From Nanobdellota archaeon (lineage in GTDB: Archaea > Nanobdellota > Nanobdellia > Parvarchaeales > Parvarchaeaceae): 64,000 bases of DNA. The position numbers and the translations under genes were made by a program. Numbering within the stretch: position 1 is the stretch's first letter; every line of letters begins with the position of its first letter. The stretch is from positions 1 through 64,000 of the forward strand of contig JAKASS010000001.1 of assembly GCA_021818905.1 (NCBI GenBank), written 5' to 3'. Under the pieces are notes generated by a model, which was not told where the DNA came from, made no database searches, and saw nothing but the letters and a program-made list of their open reading frames with translations. Below are positions 7,879-15,602 of the stretch, in pieces.

Positions 7879-8121
7879 ATGGAAAGCGGGGAGGAATTAA
7901 AAAAACTGTACGAAAGAGTACTGGAACATTTTACATTATACAACCAGTACCAAAATAACGTCCCTTATGATAGGGCTTATGAGATAAGCCAACTGCTCAT
8001 GAGGATAAATAATCTGGCCATTAAGAACGGGATATACAAAGGAGATCCCAAGACCTACCTCTCGGACTTTGAGCATAAACTGCAGTCCGAAGAAAGGAAT
8101 CGTGCGGTTCTTTTCATATAA
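7879..8121 (+). CDS. Small alpha-helical protein of unknown function
   Basis: I choose ATG 7879 because GGGGAGGT lies just upstream, one of the strongest ribosome binding sites in the window. An in-frame start at 7828 would lack such a site. The 80-residue product (MESGEELKKLYERVLEHF start) is charged, rich in Tyr, Leu and Lys, and predicted helical, with no signal peptide and no recognisable motif. It stands alone and is followed by a terminator-like hairpin. No family recognised. Confidence 0.6.
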   Translation: MESGEELKKLYERVLEHFTLYNQYQNNVPYDRAYEISQLLMRINNLAIKNGIYKGDPKTYLSDFEHKLQSEERNRAVLFI

Positions 8122-8175
8122 AAGAAGGGGGCGCTAAAACAACCCAACGAGGGGTGAATAAGCCGCATCTGTGAC

Positions 8176-8194
8176 TAAACGCTTCCTTCGTTTA
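8176..8194 (+). terminator. Hairpin with T-rich tail
   Basis: TAAACG (8176-8181) pairs with CGTTTA (8189-8194) and is followed by TTTTTGTATTTTT. It is well placed to end the plus-strand gene at 7879-8121 and overlaps the stop codon of the convergent pilin-like gene. Confidence 0.5.
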
Positions 8195-8917
8195 TTTTTG
8201 TATTTTTAGTTGTATCAAATCCAGTCCAAGTACATAAAGGGTGGTGTTGCCTTTGAAGGAACTCGTGGAATTATAAGCTTTAACTAGATAGTTATTTGGA
8301 AGTGCGCCCCCCAGATAACTGCCGACCTCGATCGTGCAGTAACCCAAAGGAGTGTTATTAAATACTTTCCAACCCGTCGCAGAACCCTTGTTAGTATAAA
8401 CGTTGCATTCTGCCGTGTTGACCGTTAAATTTTCCCCCGGAAAAGCGCTTTGTGCCTGCAGTGAAAAATTGCATGCAGAAGCGCACAAAGACGTCTTATT
8501 TGTCACTATTATGGGTTCTGAAAATGCTTCTATGGAGGTGCCGTTTTCAAAGCCGTTGGAATCGTAACTTAACAACTGCACGTTCGGTATTTGACTTGAA
8601 TAATTTTCTAAAGCGTAAATCGAAATTGAATAAGGCAATCCTAACTCCTCGCCTAAGGTTTCTATCGTATAATTTTTAAAACCGGATTTTGATATTGTCG
8701 TAACATTAACTTGAAGATTGTCGAGTTGCGTCCTTGTTTGGGTAACCGTCATAAAAGATGTTATTGCAGACGATATCTGCGCACTTAGATCCGAGTTGCT
8801 TATCGAAGCCTGACTTAAAGAAAAATAATACGCGGAAAGCCCATATGCCCCGCCTACTATCGAAAGTATTATTACAGCACCTAAAACTAGGTCTATAGTG
8901 AAAACCTGCGCTCTCAT
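8192..8917 (-). CDS. Type IV pilin-like membrane-anchored protein
   Basis: Starting at 8917 (MRAQVFTIDLVLG), where ATGA overlaps the upstream stop, the product has 241 residues. The N-terminus is a short polar stretch followed by one hydrophobic helix, as in archaeal type IV pilin-like proteins. The remainder is a beta-rich, Asn/Ser/Thr-rich outer domain with several N-glycosylation sequons and five cysteines. It is translated together with the pilin-like gene at 8914-9498. Function is inferred as a surface or pseudopilin component; no specific family is recognised. Confidence 0.65.
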   Translation of the reverse strand: MRAQVFTIDLVLGAVIILSIVGGAYGLSAYYFSLSQASISNSDLSAQISSAITSFMTVTQTRTQLDNLQVNVTTISKSGFKNYTIETLGEELGLPYSISIYALENYSSQIPNVQLLSYDSNGFENGTSIEAFSEPIIVTNKTSLCASACNFSLQAQSAFPGENLTVNTAECNVYTNKGSATGWKVFNNTPLGYCTIEVGSYLGGALPNNYLVKAYNSTSSFKGNTTLYVLGLDLIQLKIQK

Positions 8918-9498
8918 GTACATGTTTCTCCGGTGCAGAACCACCGTGAATAACTTATTCTTATTATAGTGTTACCTGGATAGAGGACAGCAAATCTTTG
9001 TATAGAAGATAGATATGCCGGGTTAGAAGGAATGGGATAACCGGCAGATATCGCAACCTCATTTGCTCCTCCGACGACTCCGCTAGAATTTATCTTTACC
9101 CTTGTGCCGTTTAGGTAATAAATGGATATATTGAAATCAGTGCCAGCTCTAAGAAGTTGCGAAAGACAGCCAGGTTCTTTAAAAGAAATCGTAGTTAAAT
9201 TGTAAAGTTTTTGCGGCGACACTAGATACGAATCATACATGATACCTAAAGTCCTTATAGCGCCACACGAACCTGAAGTCCAGTTTATAGGTAAACCCTC
9301 CGACCCGATTAGGGTATTTACGCCGGAAGAAGCCACGGTATTTAGCGAATTTGATATAAATTGTTCGTAATAGGAAGAGTACGGATTAGAAACGTCCGCT
9401 ATCGAGTATAGGAATATTATAACCGAGGTGAATATCAATATAAATATAAACAAAGAGATGAGCAAATCCATAGTCAGTATCTGTCCTTTTTTATTCAT
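8914..9498 (-). CDS. Type IV pilin-like protein (KKGQ class III signal peptide)
   Basis: The 194-residue protein starts MNKKGQILTMDLLISLFIF, a class III signal peptide expected to be cut after KKG by an archaeal prepilin peptidase, with Gln at the new N-terminus. One membrane helix follows, then a Ser/Tyr/Asn-rich extracellular domain with four cysteines and NWTSGS/NLTT sequons. It overlaps the next minus-strand pilin-like gene by four bases (ATGA). The two probably form a heteromeric pseudopilin pair, transcribed divergently from the winged-helix gene at 9555. Confidence 0.7.
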   Translation of the reverse strand: MNKKGQILTMDLLISLFIFILIFTSVIIFLYSIADVSNPYSSYYEQFISNSLNTVASSGVNTLIGSEGLPINWTSGSCGAIRTLGIMYDSYLVSPQKLYNLTTISFKEPGCLSQLLRAGTDFNISIYYLNGTRVKINSSGVVGGANEVAISAGYPIPSNPAYLSSIQRFAVLYPGNTIIRISYSRWFCTGETCT

Positions 9499-9554
9499 AA
9501 TCCTTGATACTAAGCATTAAATATAAAGATAATAATCATAGAACTGTAAATTGT

Positions 9555-10379
9555 ATGGCTTCGGAAATAGACGAGATCTATTCAAAGATAATGAACGTTC
9601 TTTCGCGTGGACCTTCCCTCACAGTAGACATAGCCGCGTATATAGGCAAGGATACAACACAAACTTCTGTTATAATAGATTATTATTTATCCAAGGGGGG
9701 GGTAGGCAGAACGGAACGCCGTTATGGAACGTCCGCTATTTATTATCTAAAAAAGGACAGGGATGCCGCACTGAACATGCTCTATCAGACTTTAAACAAC
9801 AACGAGAAGAGCCTAGTTACTAAGGTAAAAAACGCTAAAGTAATAGGCGCAGATGATCTTACGCCGCAAGAGAGATATTTTTCTAGGGCTCTAACTGATT
9901 TCATAAAAGTCGTGGCAGCGCAAGACTCTGACACTGGAGAAAAGAAAGAGTACATATACTATTATCAATTTTCTTTGGACGAAGTGAGCAAAATGTTAAA
10001 TTCTGGCGCAGCTGCGCCTGTAGAGAAAAACCCGCCAGATAAAACGTCTAAAAGCGGCGAAGATAAACAGAACAAAAAAGCTAGAAAAGTAAAGATTACG
10101 GAAGACCTTACGGCAGAAATAAAAGATATGCTCTTTGGATATGGATTTAGCAATGTATCAAAATTAGAATCGGAAATATATTATTGTGACTACGGTCAGA
10201 ATAGATTAAGGGTCATCGTGATAGTCTCTAAAAAGAATTCTCTTACAAAGAAAGACTTTATAAAATTCTCCGGGTATGCGACATCCTACAAAACGGTGGC
10301 ATTCGTGCTTTCAACCGCAAAGAAGCTAGCAGACTATTCATCCTACGGAAATGCATTGAATATAATAAAAATGACCTGA
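9555..10379 (+). CDS. Winged-helix protein with C-terminal alpha/beta domain
   Basis: I place the start at ATG 9555 (MASEIDEIYSKIMNVL); an earlier frame start at 9504 would add 17 residues that do not look conserved. Residues 1-75 resemble an archaeal winged helix (TVDIAAYIGKDTTQTSVI, then a beta wing containing RRYGTSAIYYL). A Lys-rich linker leads to a C-terminal domain with IYYCDYGQNRLRVIVIVS and a final nuclease-like alpha/beta pattern, without clear catalytic residues. The stop overlaps the TrmI start (TGATGG). A G8 tract at 9695-9702 encodes part of KGGV. The role is unknown, perhaps nucleic-acid binding. Confidence 0.6.
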   Translation: MASEIDEIYSKIMNVLSRGPSLTVDIAAYIGKDTTQTSVIIDYYLSKGGVGRTERRYGTSAIYYLKKDRDAALNMLYQTLNNNEKSLVTKVKNAKVIGADDLTPQERYFSRALTDFIKVVAAQDSDTGEKKEYIYYYQFSLDEVSKMLNSGAAAPVEKNPPDKTSKSGEDKQNKKARKVKITEDLTAEIKDMLFGYGFSNVSKLESEIYYCDYGQNRLRVIVIVSKKNSLTKKDFIKFSGYATSYKTVAFVLSTAKKLADYSSYGNALNIIKMT

Positions 10380-11122
10380 TGGAAAATAAAATCTTCATAT
10401 TGAATTCTGAGGCTGGTTTTTGGATAGACCCTAACAAAGATACAAATACGGAGTTTGGTATCATAAAAGCACGGGGCTTGAAGAAACTTAAGCCCGGTTC
10501 CCAAATAAAAACTCACACGGGTAAAGTATTCTTTGTTGTCGAGCCATCAATACCAGACCTGTTCAAAAAACTTATTCGTTTACCACAGATAATAACTCTA
10601 AAGGACCTCGGTAGCATAATGGCGTATTCCGGTATAAAATCGAATAGTAAGATATTGGAGGCTGGAACCGGGTCTGGATTTTCTGCCTGTGTCCTAGGGT
10701 CGTTCGCTAGAAACGGCACCGTTATATCTTATGAGATAAGAAAGGACTTTGCGAAGGTCGCGCGTAAAAATGTTGATTTGTTCGGACTAGACAATATAAA
10801 GATAATAAACGCAGACATAAAAGAAGGCGCAAAACAGAAGAATTTTGATTTTGTTCTATTAGACCTACCGAATCCATGGGATATAGTTCCAATAATATTT
10901 AGAGCAATGAAAGTTGGCGCAAGATTATGCACTTATTCCCCTTCCGCTATACAGGTAGAAAAGACCATAAAGGCGCTTCCTGCCAGCATGAAATTTGAAA
11001 GGCTTGTAACAACGGTCGAAAACGAATGGAAGGTCGAACTTGAAAGGGACATATTTCGACCAGAAAGCAGCGGCTTGAAACATACGGCCTTCCTGTTGTT
11101 TTCTAGAAAAGTCTGCAATTGA
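10379..11122 (+). CDS. trmI: tRNA (adenine-N1)-methyltransferase TrmI
   Basis: This 247-residue protein has the TrmI layout: an N-terminal beta domain (SQIKTHTGKVFFV), then LPQIITLKDLGSIMAYSG and the SAM-binding motif ILEAGTGSGFSACVLG, acidic SYEIR, DNIKIINADIKEG, and the LLDLPNPWDIVP catalytic loop. Archaeal TrmI makes m1A at positions 57/58 of the tRNA T-loop using S-adenosylmethionine. It overlaps the winged-helix gene upstream by one base and probably shares its transcript. Length fits the family. Confidence 0.88.
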   Translation: MENKIFILNSEAGFWIDPNKDTNTEFGIIKARGLKKLKPGSQIKTHTGKVFFVVEPSIPDLFKKLIRLPQIITLKDLGSIMAYSGIKSNSKILEAGTGSGFSACVLGSFARNGTVISYEIRKDFAKVARKNVDLFGLDNIKIINADIKEGAKQKNFDFVLLDLPNPWDIVPIIFRAMKVGARLCTYSPSAIQVEKTIKALPASMKFERLVTTVENEWKVELERDIFRPESSGLKHTAFLLFSRKVCN

Positions 11123-11172
11123 CCAGCATTTCTTAACAAAAAGCCTATAAATATGAACTTCCTAACTAGAAT

Positions 11173-12336
11173 ATGAAAATAAAGAGCGCAGCTGCACAAA
11201 AGATACTAAATTCAAATTCGAATTATACTATACAGGTAAAAGTTGAAACTGAATCTGGCTTTTTCCGGGGCTCTTCTCCTGCTGGAGAAAGCACAAGCCA
11301 GTACGAAGTCGCGCAATTTGGTAGCGGCATAGACGCCGAGATAAAAAATTTCAATGATTTTCTTCAAACTCTAAAGAACAAGGAGTTTACGAGAATTGAT
11401 GACATCTACTTGCTCGAAAGAACTCTACCAGAAGAATTTATTGGCGGACCTTCTCTTTCTCTTTCATATGCTCTGGTTTACGCCCTAAGCAACTCCCTGA
11501 AAATTGAGCCATATTCTTTATTCGGCAAAAAATCATTGGTCTTGCCTATATCGAAGATGCTTGGCGGAGGCGTGCATACTTCAAATTTAGGAATGGACAT
11601 ACAGGAGATACTTGTAACCACGATCAGTGGCGATCTTAGAGAAAGCATAAACGGCACACTTTCCGTTTATAAGGAACTAAAAGAGCTGCTAAAAAACAGC
11701 ACTTATAGTTTTCTTGGCGGCGTCGATCCTGAAGGGGGGTTCGTAACAAGTCTTGACAATTACGAATCTTTAAAGCTTGTAAGAAAAGCTGTAGAGAAGG
11801 TCATCCAAAAAACCAGCATGGATATAAGGCTGGGTATGGATATGGCCGCCTCTATGTTTTTCAAAGATGGCAAATACGTTTATAATAGACCAATATACGG
11901 AAAGAAGGAAGTTTCTAGGGAAGAGCAGATAGACCTCGTCAAAAAACTAGAGAAGGAATTTGATCTTTATTATATAGAAGACCCGGTAGATGAGACTCTT
12001 ATAGAGGATTATGGCGAAATCTTATCGGATAGTCATGCACTCATAGTGGGGGACGATGTAACGGCTACAAAAACTGATCGGCTTGAAGCTGCAAAAGGAA
12101 AGATGAATGCGACCCTTGTAAAACCAAATCAAGTTGGCTCGTTATACAAAGTTAAGGCGTTTTCGGATTTAGCCGATAAATTCGGTCTTGCAAAGGTTGT
12201 CTCACACCGCTCGGAGGAAACCTGCGTATCTATTATATCCGATCTATCCGTTGGCTTAGCCGCAAAGTATTTAAAAGTCGGAATCAATAGAGGTGAAAGA
12301 GTAGAAAAGATAAATAGGCTACTCGAGTTAAATTAA
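11173..12336 (+). CDS. eno: Enolase
   Basis: The 387-residue protein is an enolase: GSSPAGESTSQYE near the N-terminus, GGPSLSLSYAL, the metal-site strand YYIEDPVDE, IVGDDVTATKTD, catalytic Lys in VKPNQVGS, and SHRSEETCVSIISDL. It interconverts 2-phosphoglycerate and phosphoenolpyruvate. It is somewhat short of the usual 410-430 residues. A TATA-like CTATAAATA about 25 bases upstream of the ATG suggests an almost leaderless mRNA. It is followed two bases later by uS2, an arrangement common in archaea (eno-rps2), although rpoN/rpoK are not beside it here. Confidence 0.92.
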   Translation: MKIKSAAAQKILNSNSNYTIQVKVETESGFFRGSSPAGESTSQYEVAQFGSGIDAEIKNFNDFLQTLKNKEFTRIDDIYLLERTLPEEFIGGPSLSLSYALVYALSNSLKIEPYSLFGKKSLVLPISKMLGGGVHTSNLGMDIQEILVTTISGDLRESINGTLSVYKELKELLKNSTYSFLGGVDPEGGFVTSLDNYESLKLVRKAVEKVIQKTSMDIRLGMDMAASMFFKDGKYVYNRPIYGKKEVSREEQIDLVKKLEKEFDLYYIEDPVDETLIEDYGEILSDSHALIVGDDVTATKTDRLEAAKGKMNATLVKPNQVGSLYKVKAFSDLADKFGLAKVVSHRSEETCVSIISDLSVGLAAKYLKVGINRGERVEKINRLLELN

Positions 12337-12337
12337 C

Positions 12338-12937
12338 ATGGTATTTAAGAAAATAGAGAAGCTAGAAGCTTATAAAAAATACGGGACTAGAATAGGCACA
12401 AATACTATAAACCATGCCTTTGAACGATTCATATTCAAAAGGATAGCGAATAAATTCACTATTTTGAATATAAAGCTGATAGATGAACGGATAAAACTTG
12501 CTGGAAAAATGCTGGGTGAATACAATCGAAAGGACATACTCCTGGTTTGCACCTTAGACAGCGCTTATTACGCAGTTTATAATTTCGCGAAGTTGATGAA
12601 CATAAGCGTAAACTTTGGTAGATATCTTGCAGGTTCGCTTACAAATATAAATTATAAGAACTTTTTTGAACCTAAGGTACTGCTTGTTACTGACCCCAAT
12701 ACCAATAGACGCGCAATAAATGACGCAAGACGCATAAACATCCCGGTGATAGGAATCTGTGATACTGACAACAAAATAAGTTTTATAGACCTTATAATAC
12801 CCGGAAATAATAAGAACGGCAACAGCATAGGTCTTATATTGTATCTGCTTGCCGGTGAAATGGGCACAAAAGAAGAAAAGGAAAAGCTTGAGAATGTTAA
12901 GTTGGACGATTTTCTTACAAAGGAGCTACAATTTTAG
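12338..12937 (+). CDS. rps2: 30S ribosomal protein uS2
   Basis: The 199-residue protein matches archaeal uS2: RIGTNTINHAFERFIFKR, then KLIDERIKLAGKML, GRYLAGSLTN, an EPKVLLVTDPNTNRRAI region, and IPVIGICDTDNKISFIDLIIPGN. The start codon is two bases after the enolase stop, so they are co-transcribed. It is a structural protein of the small subunit near the body-head junction. Length is normal for archaea. Confidence 0.93.
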   Translation: MVFKKIEKLEAYKKYGTRIGTNTINHAFERFIFKRIANKFTILNIKLIDERIKLAGKMLGEYNRKDILLVCTLDSAYYAVYNFAKLMNISVNFGRYLAGSLTNINYKNFFEPKVLLVTDPNTNRRAINDARRINIPVIGICDTDNKISFIDLIIPGNNKNGNSIGLILYLLAGEMGTKEEKEKLENVKLDDFLTKELQF

Positions 12938-12943
12938 AGAATT

Positions 12944-13306
12944 ATGAAGCTTTGTGACTTTTATCTGGGAAACAAGCTTATAGCAAAAAAAGTAAAATAC
13001 TGTGATACTTTTAAGCTTAAGCTTGTAGGTTTGATGTTCGTAAGATTGCCAGGTAGTGGCGCTTATTTGCCAGGTGTAAAAGATATCCACATGAACTTTG
13101 TTAGATTCAACTTGAGAATCGTCTGGCTCGATAAAAATCTAAAAGTACTTGATTCAACTATAGCGAAGACTTGGCGGCTTTATTATGGCCCCACAGAAGC
13201 GACGAACGTGCTTGAACTTCCTGTAGATAACAAAAGAAAAATACAAAACGGGGATAAACTTAGGATTAAAATATATGAGAGTAGTAAAAGAAAAAACAGA
13301 AGATAA
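12944..13306 (+). CDS. DUF192 family protein
   Basis: The 120-residue product fits DUF192: an early LVGLMFVRLPGSGAYL segment, IHMNFVRFNLRIVWLDKNLKVLD in the core, and the C-terminal TNVLELPVDNKRKIQNGD. DUF192 proteins are small beta-rich proteins of unknown biochemical role; many are secreted, but this one has no signal peptide. It follows uS2 by six bases and overlaps the next gene by 32 bases, so it sits within the eno-rps2 operon. Confidence 0.8.
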   Translation: MKLCDFYLGNKLIAKKVKYCDTFKLKLVGLMFVRLPGSGAYLPGVKDIHMNFVRFNLRIVWLDKNLKVLDSTIAKTWRLYYGPTEATNVLELPVDNKRKIQNGDKLRIKIYESSKRKNRR

Positions 13307-14225
13307 TAACGCAGATGATTCAAAAATAGAGACAGACCGTTTCAACTCAAACTGTGCATCTGTTAAGATAGGTGAGTTTACTTTTATCCTACCTGGGAAC
13401 TCTTTAGTCAGGAAAAACGGCAAAATAACAATAACTAGACTTGAGAAGAAACCAGCCGTGGCCACCAAAACTTTTGACAGCATAATGTATGGTGCCATAA
13501 AAAGGTGCGGTAACTTTGATGGCATAATGGTATCTGGAGGCATAGACTCTTCGGTGATAGCTGCGATAGGTTTGAAAATAAACAAAACCTGCGACCTTAT
13601 AGTCGGCGGTTTTAAAGAGAGTGAAGACATAAAATATGCCGGGGTGCTGGGCACCGATCTTAAATCAAAAATATCTAAAGTGATCCTCGACGATGACGAA
13701 GTAGAGAAAATAGTAAAGATACTAAAGGAGCTAGACTTGGATACTTACAGCATAATAATTGGGATAACCGAATATGCGGTTATGCGATACGCAAAGGAGA
13801 GAGGTTATAAAAAAGTACTAAGCGGATTGGGCAGCGACGAACTCTTCTTCGGGTTCAAAAAACACAGAGGGGTGCCGAGAGACAGATTAAGGTCTTTTCG
13901 CGAAGAGCGACTTAACTATCTCGGCGTATTCGATCTCTTGCGGCTCAGAAAAATGTCTAAAAGCCTTGGGGTGGGGATTGGATTCCCTTATTTAGACGAA
14001 GAAGTCGTAGAATATGCTATTTACTCGAATGTAGGTGCAGAATCAAATGATATTTATGATAAGAGGTTATTAAGAGACCTAGGTAAGTCTTTAGGTCTTA
14101 GTGAACTCTTATCCGAAAGAAAAAAGAAGGCTATGCAATATGGTGGCGGGGTCACAAAAAGCCTAGAACGACTATCCAAAAAACATAGGATTAAAAACGT
14201 GGGTGAATTTATAAAAAATATATGA
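13275..14225 (+). CDS. Asparagine synthase-like ATP pyrophosphatase
   Basis: The 316-residue protein has the PP-loop motif MVSGGIDSSVIAAIG and downstream LSGLGSDELFFGFKKHRG and GIGFPYLDEEVVEYA, characteristic of the asparagine synthase C-terminal domain. The N-terminal glutaminase domain of AsnB is absent; its place is taken by about 90 residues with a predicted beta-rich start. It may use ammonia, a partner glutaminase, or act on a different substrate. The gene overlaps DUF192 upstream and RNase J downstream (ATGATAA), so its expression is coupled to RNA-processing genes. Confidence 0.8.
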   Translation: MRVVKEKTEDNNADDSKIETDRFNSNCASVKIGEFTFILPGNSLVRKNGKITITRLEKKPAVATKTFDSIMYGAIKRCGNFDGIMVSGGIDSSVIAAIGLKINKTCDLIVGGFKESEDIKYAGVLGTDLKSKISKVILDDDEVEKIVKILKELDLDTYSIIIGITEYAVMRYAKERGYKKVLSGLGSDELFFGFKKHRGVPRDRLRSFREERLNYLGVFDLLRLRKMSKSLGVGIGFPYLDEEVVEYAIYSNVGAESNDIYDKRLLRDLGKSLGLSELLSERKKKAMQYGGGVTKSLERLSKKHRIKNVGEFIKNI

Positions 14226-15553
14226 TAAAAGTAAAAGCATTTGGAGGATACAGTAAAATAGGAAAAAGCATGACTGCTGTTGATGTCGATGGCGACATAG
14301 TTATATGCGATATGGGCGCTGATATAGAGAAACTCGTAGATTTCGAAGACGATAAGAACTACATTTCTATTAGGGATACCGAGGCACTTATAGAAAACGG
14401 CGTTATACCGGACGACAGAAAATTCTTTGAGGAAGACGGAAAAAGAGTAAAGGCAATAGTACTTACCCATGGCCATCTCGACCACGTATGGGCGGTACCA
14501 TTTCTCGCAGCAAAATATCATTGCCCGATAATAGGGACTCCGTTTACTATTAAAGTACTAGAACACCTGGCAAGAAATGTTAAAGTAGGTGGATTGAGAT
14601 TCATTAGTTTGAACACAGGTACAAAGTACAAGATCTCCCAAAAAACTACCCTAGAATTTGTTAACATAACGCACTCGATACCTAATTCTGCCATGACCGT
14701 TCTCCACACTGAATATGGTGCTGTTATATATGCAAATGATTGGAAACTTGACGACAACCCGACTCTCGGCAAAAAACCGGATTATGAAAGACTCGAAGCA
14801 ATAGCAAAAGAAGGCATACACACGCTAATCTTAGACTCTACCAATGTAGACCAGGAAGGTTATACTTTTTCGGAAAGCGTTGTCAGGACCATGCTTGAGG
14901 ACGTTATAAAAAAGACCCTCGATAACAAAACGATATTTATAACAACATTTTCATCGCACATCGCGAGAATAAAAAATATAATAGAAATAAGCAGGAAACT
15001 TAATCGTCAGGTACTAATATTTGGAAGGAGCATGGCGATGTATACAAAAGCGGCTATAGAGACGAAATTTATAGAAAAGGCGAAATTTCCTGAAGTCGCT
15101 ATGAAAAGAGAACAGATCAATAATATCCTTAAATATGTAAGGGACCGACCGGGAAAATATGTTATCATCTGTACTGGTCATCAGGGGGAGAAGGGTGCTT
15201 TTCTAGACAAGCTTGCTACGGGGCAATACGAATATAGACTCGGTAATGAAGACGCGGTTATATTCTCATCTAGGGTGATTCCTACGCCATTAAACATAGC
15301 GAATAGAAGCATGCTTCAGAACGCCTTGGAAGAGTTGAACGTAAACGTAGCTGACAACGTACACGTTTCCGGCCACGCGTCGAAAAATGAACATAAACTT
15401 ATTTTAAAAATGTTAAAGCCGAAACATTACATACCTTCACACGGGGGGATGGATAAGATAAGCGTTGGAATCGAGATGGGAAAAGAAATGGGGTATGAAT
15501 TAAACAAAACGTCTCATATACTATTAGACGGCCAGGAAATAACTTTTGAGTAA
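14222..15553 (+). CDS. rnj: Archaeal RNase J (metallo-beta-lactamase/beta-CASP)
   Basis: This 443-residue protein has the MBL motif LTHGHLDHVWAVPFL, ANDWKLDDNPT for motif III/IV, and the beta-CASP region with IFGRSMAMYTKAAIE, ICTGHQGEKGAFLDKLATG, VHVSGHASKNE and KHYIPSHGGMDK. Archaeal RNase J is a 5'-3' exoribonuclease for mRNA decay and 5'-end trimming. Its ATG overlaps the stop of the upstream synthase-like gene by four bases. Length is normal for the archaeal group. Confidence 0.9.
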   Translation: MIKVKAFGGYSKIGKSMTAVDVDGDIVICDMGADIEKLVDFEDDKNYISIRDTEALIENGVIPDDRKFFEEDGKRVKAIVLTHGHLDHVWAVPFLAAKYHCPIIGTPFTIKVLEHLARNVKVGGLRFISLNTGTKYKISQKTTLEFVNITHSIPNSAMTVLHTEYGAVIYANDWKLDDNPTLGKKPDYERLEAIAKEGIHTLILDSTNVDQEGYTFSESVVRTMLEDVIKKTLDNKTIFITTFSSHIARIKNIIEISRKLNRQVLIFGRSMAMYTKAAIETKFIEKAKFPEVAMKREQINNILKYVRDRPGKYVIICTGHQGEKGAFLDKLATGQYEYRLGNEDAVIFSSRVIPTPLNIANRSMLQNALEELNVNVADNVHVSGHASKNEHKLILKMLKPKHYIPSHGGMDKISVGIEMGKEMGYELNKTSHILLDGQEITFE

Positions 15554-15602
15554 GACGCAGGCATTTTGCAAAGAATTAAAAAGCAAATTGTCCTTATCTT
15601 AG

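Noticed and set aside
9695-9702. G6-G8 tracts as phase-variable switches
   Set aside because: In ABCE1, the winged-helix gene, LysRS and the ParA-like gene the tracts encode conserved Gly-Gly in frame; they reflect GGG codon use. Only the methyltransferase shows a broken frame.
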